Assembly: GCA_021772935.1 (NCBI GenBank) | Contig: JAJFLA010000046.1 | Span: 124,001-188,000 of the forward strand | Source: Gammaproteobacteria bacterium | Lineage (GTDB): Bacteria; Pseudomonadota; Gammaproteobacteria; Xanthomonadales; SZUA-36 | DNA: 64,000 nucleotides | Direction of reading: 5' to 3' | In this document: positions 63,782 to 64,000 of the stretch, one piece after another | How the letters are laid out: each line of letters begins with the position of its first letter | Numbering within the stretch: the first letter of the stretch is position 1 | Translations under genes and position numbers: made by a program | Notes under the pieces: generated by a model | The model's input: only the letters and a program-made list of their open reading frames with translations | What the model was told of the DNA's origin: nothing | The model's database searches: none

Positions 63782-64000
63782 TTACTGAATAACCATCGCC
63801 TCGATCAAACGTGGTCCATGTTCTTTCATCGCCAGGGCAAACTGCTGATGAAATTCTTCGGCCGTGGTCGCTTGTGTAGCGGGAACTCCCATTCCTTGAG
63901 CAATATCGACCCAGTTGATATCTGGTTTTGAAAGATCAAACATCGAAAGTGTTTTTGCGGTCGGCTGACCAGCACCGACACGCATCAGTTCGATATTGAG
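63782..64000 (-). CDS. C-terminal part of a thiamine-diphosphate-dependent enzyme (acetolactate synthase-like), cut by window end
   Basis: Only the last 72 residues are visible: LNIELMRVGAGQP, DLSKPDINWVDIAQGMGVPA, a helical stretch with TTAEEFHQQFALAM and the ending GPRLIEAMVIQ. This matches the C-terminal end of the pyrimidine-binding domain in acetolactate synthase/benzoylformate decarboxylase-type enzymes. The frame is open to base 64000; the rest lies outside. It is convergent with the CHAT gene (8-base gap) and apparently unrelated to it. Confidence 0.78.
   Translation of the reverse strand, partial: LNIELMRVGAGQPTAKTLSMFDLSKPDINWVDIAQGMGVPATQATTAEEFHQQFALAMKEHGPRLIEAMVIQ

Overview
The window is chromosomal DNA from a Gram-negative bacterium, most likely a free-living (probably marine) gammaproteobacterium. 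Evidence: the gene order trxB-ftsK-lolA-serS as around the enterobacterial ftsK locus (but without lrp and rarA), rimO-rsmC, a sigma-32-type ibpA promoter, Mce/Mla-type lipid transport, TonB-dependent receptors with the VTARKR motif, FadL, LolA and a YccA homologue. No plasmid, phage or CRISPR features are visible. Gene calls rest on reading protein motifs; no database search was possible.

Layout. 1-3.1 kb: a four-gene MCE lipid ABC transporter (permease, ATPase, MCE protein, auxiliary lipoprotein). 3.1-6.6 kb: a minus-strand metal-uptake cluster (ABC-3 permease, ZnuA-like binding protein, outer-membrane barrel, small Cys/His protein) with no ATPase gene. 6.7-12.4 kb: a propeller-like protein, upp, a TonB receptor with an unusual coiled-coil N-terminus, and a FadL homologue whose stop codon lies in an inverted-repeat element. 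12.8-25.3 kb: penicillin-acylase-type lipoprotein, paired acyl-CoA dehydrogenases, DUF3179 protein, second TonB receptor, membrane sulfatase, orphan LytS-type kinase, trypsin-like protease. 25.4-32.8 kb: a MITE, an SRAP peptidase, a lipoprotein, the CDF-rimO-rsmC operon and a sigma/anti-sigma/PDZ operon. 32.9-46.5 kb: M13 peptidase, greB, heat-shock ibpA with a probable RNA thermometer, plsC-like, rhomboid, a second MITE copy, a SRPBCC/GyrI protein, then housekeeping genes (aat, trxB, ftsK, lolA, serS, yccA-like) and tRNA-Ser(UGA). 46.5-51.3 kb: a disturbed accessory stretch after the tRNA: a 119-bp direct repeat, a broken dioxygenase, a MORN-like lipoprotein with a coupled partner and an orphan Ig-like fragment. 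51.3-52 kb: a type IV pilin.

The most interesting region is 52.0-63.8 kb. A compact minus-strand set encodes two von Willebrand A proteins on TolR/MotB-like membrane anchors, a forkhead-associated (FHA) protein, a MotA/TolQ/ExbB-family channel, an FHA protein with a degenerate trypsin-like domain, a transmembrane Ser/Thr kinase with a periplasmic formylglycine-enzyme-like domain, and a secreted repeat protein. Divergent from it is a large secreted TPR-CHAT protein whose catalytic His and Cys positions are Pro and Ser. Topology suggests an envelope-spanning device: kinase and FHA modules in the cytoplasm, a channel with stator-like partners in the membrane, and vWA, FGE, pseudoprotease and pseudo-CHAT modules in the periplasm. 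I do not recognise this combination as a named system. The window ends in the 3' part of a thiamine-diphosphate enzyme gene.
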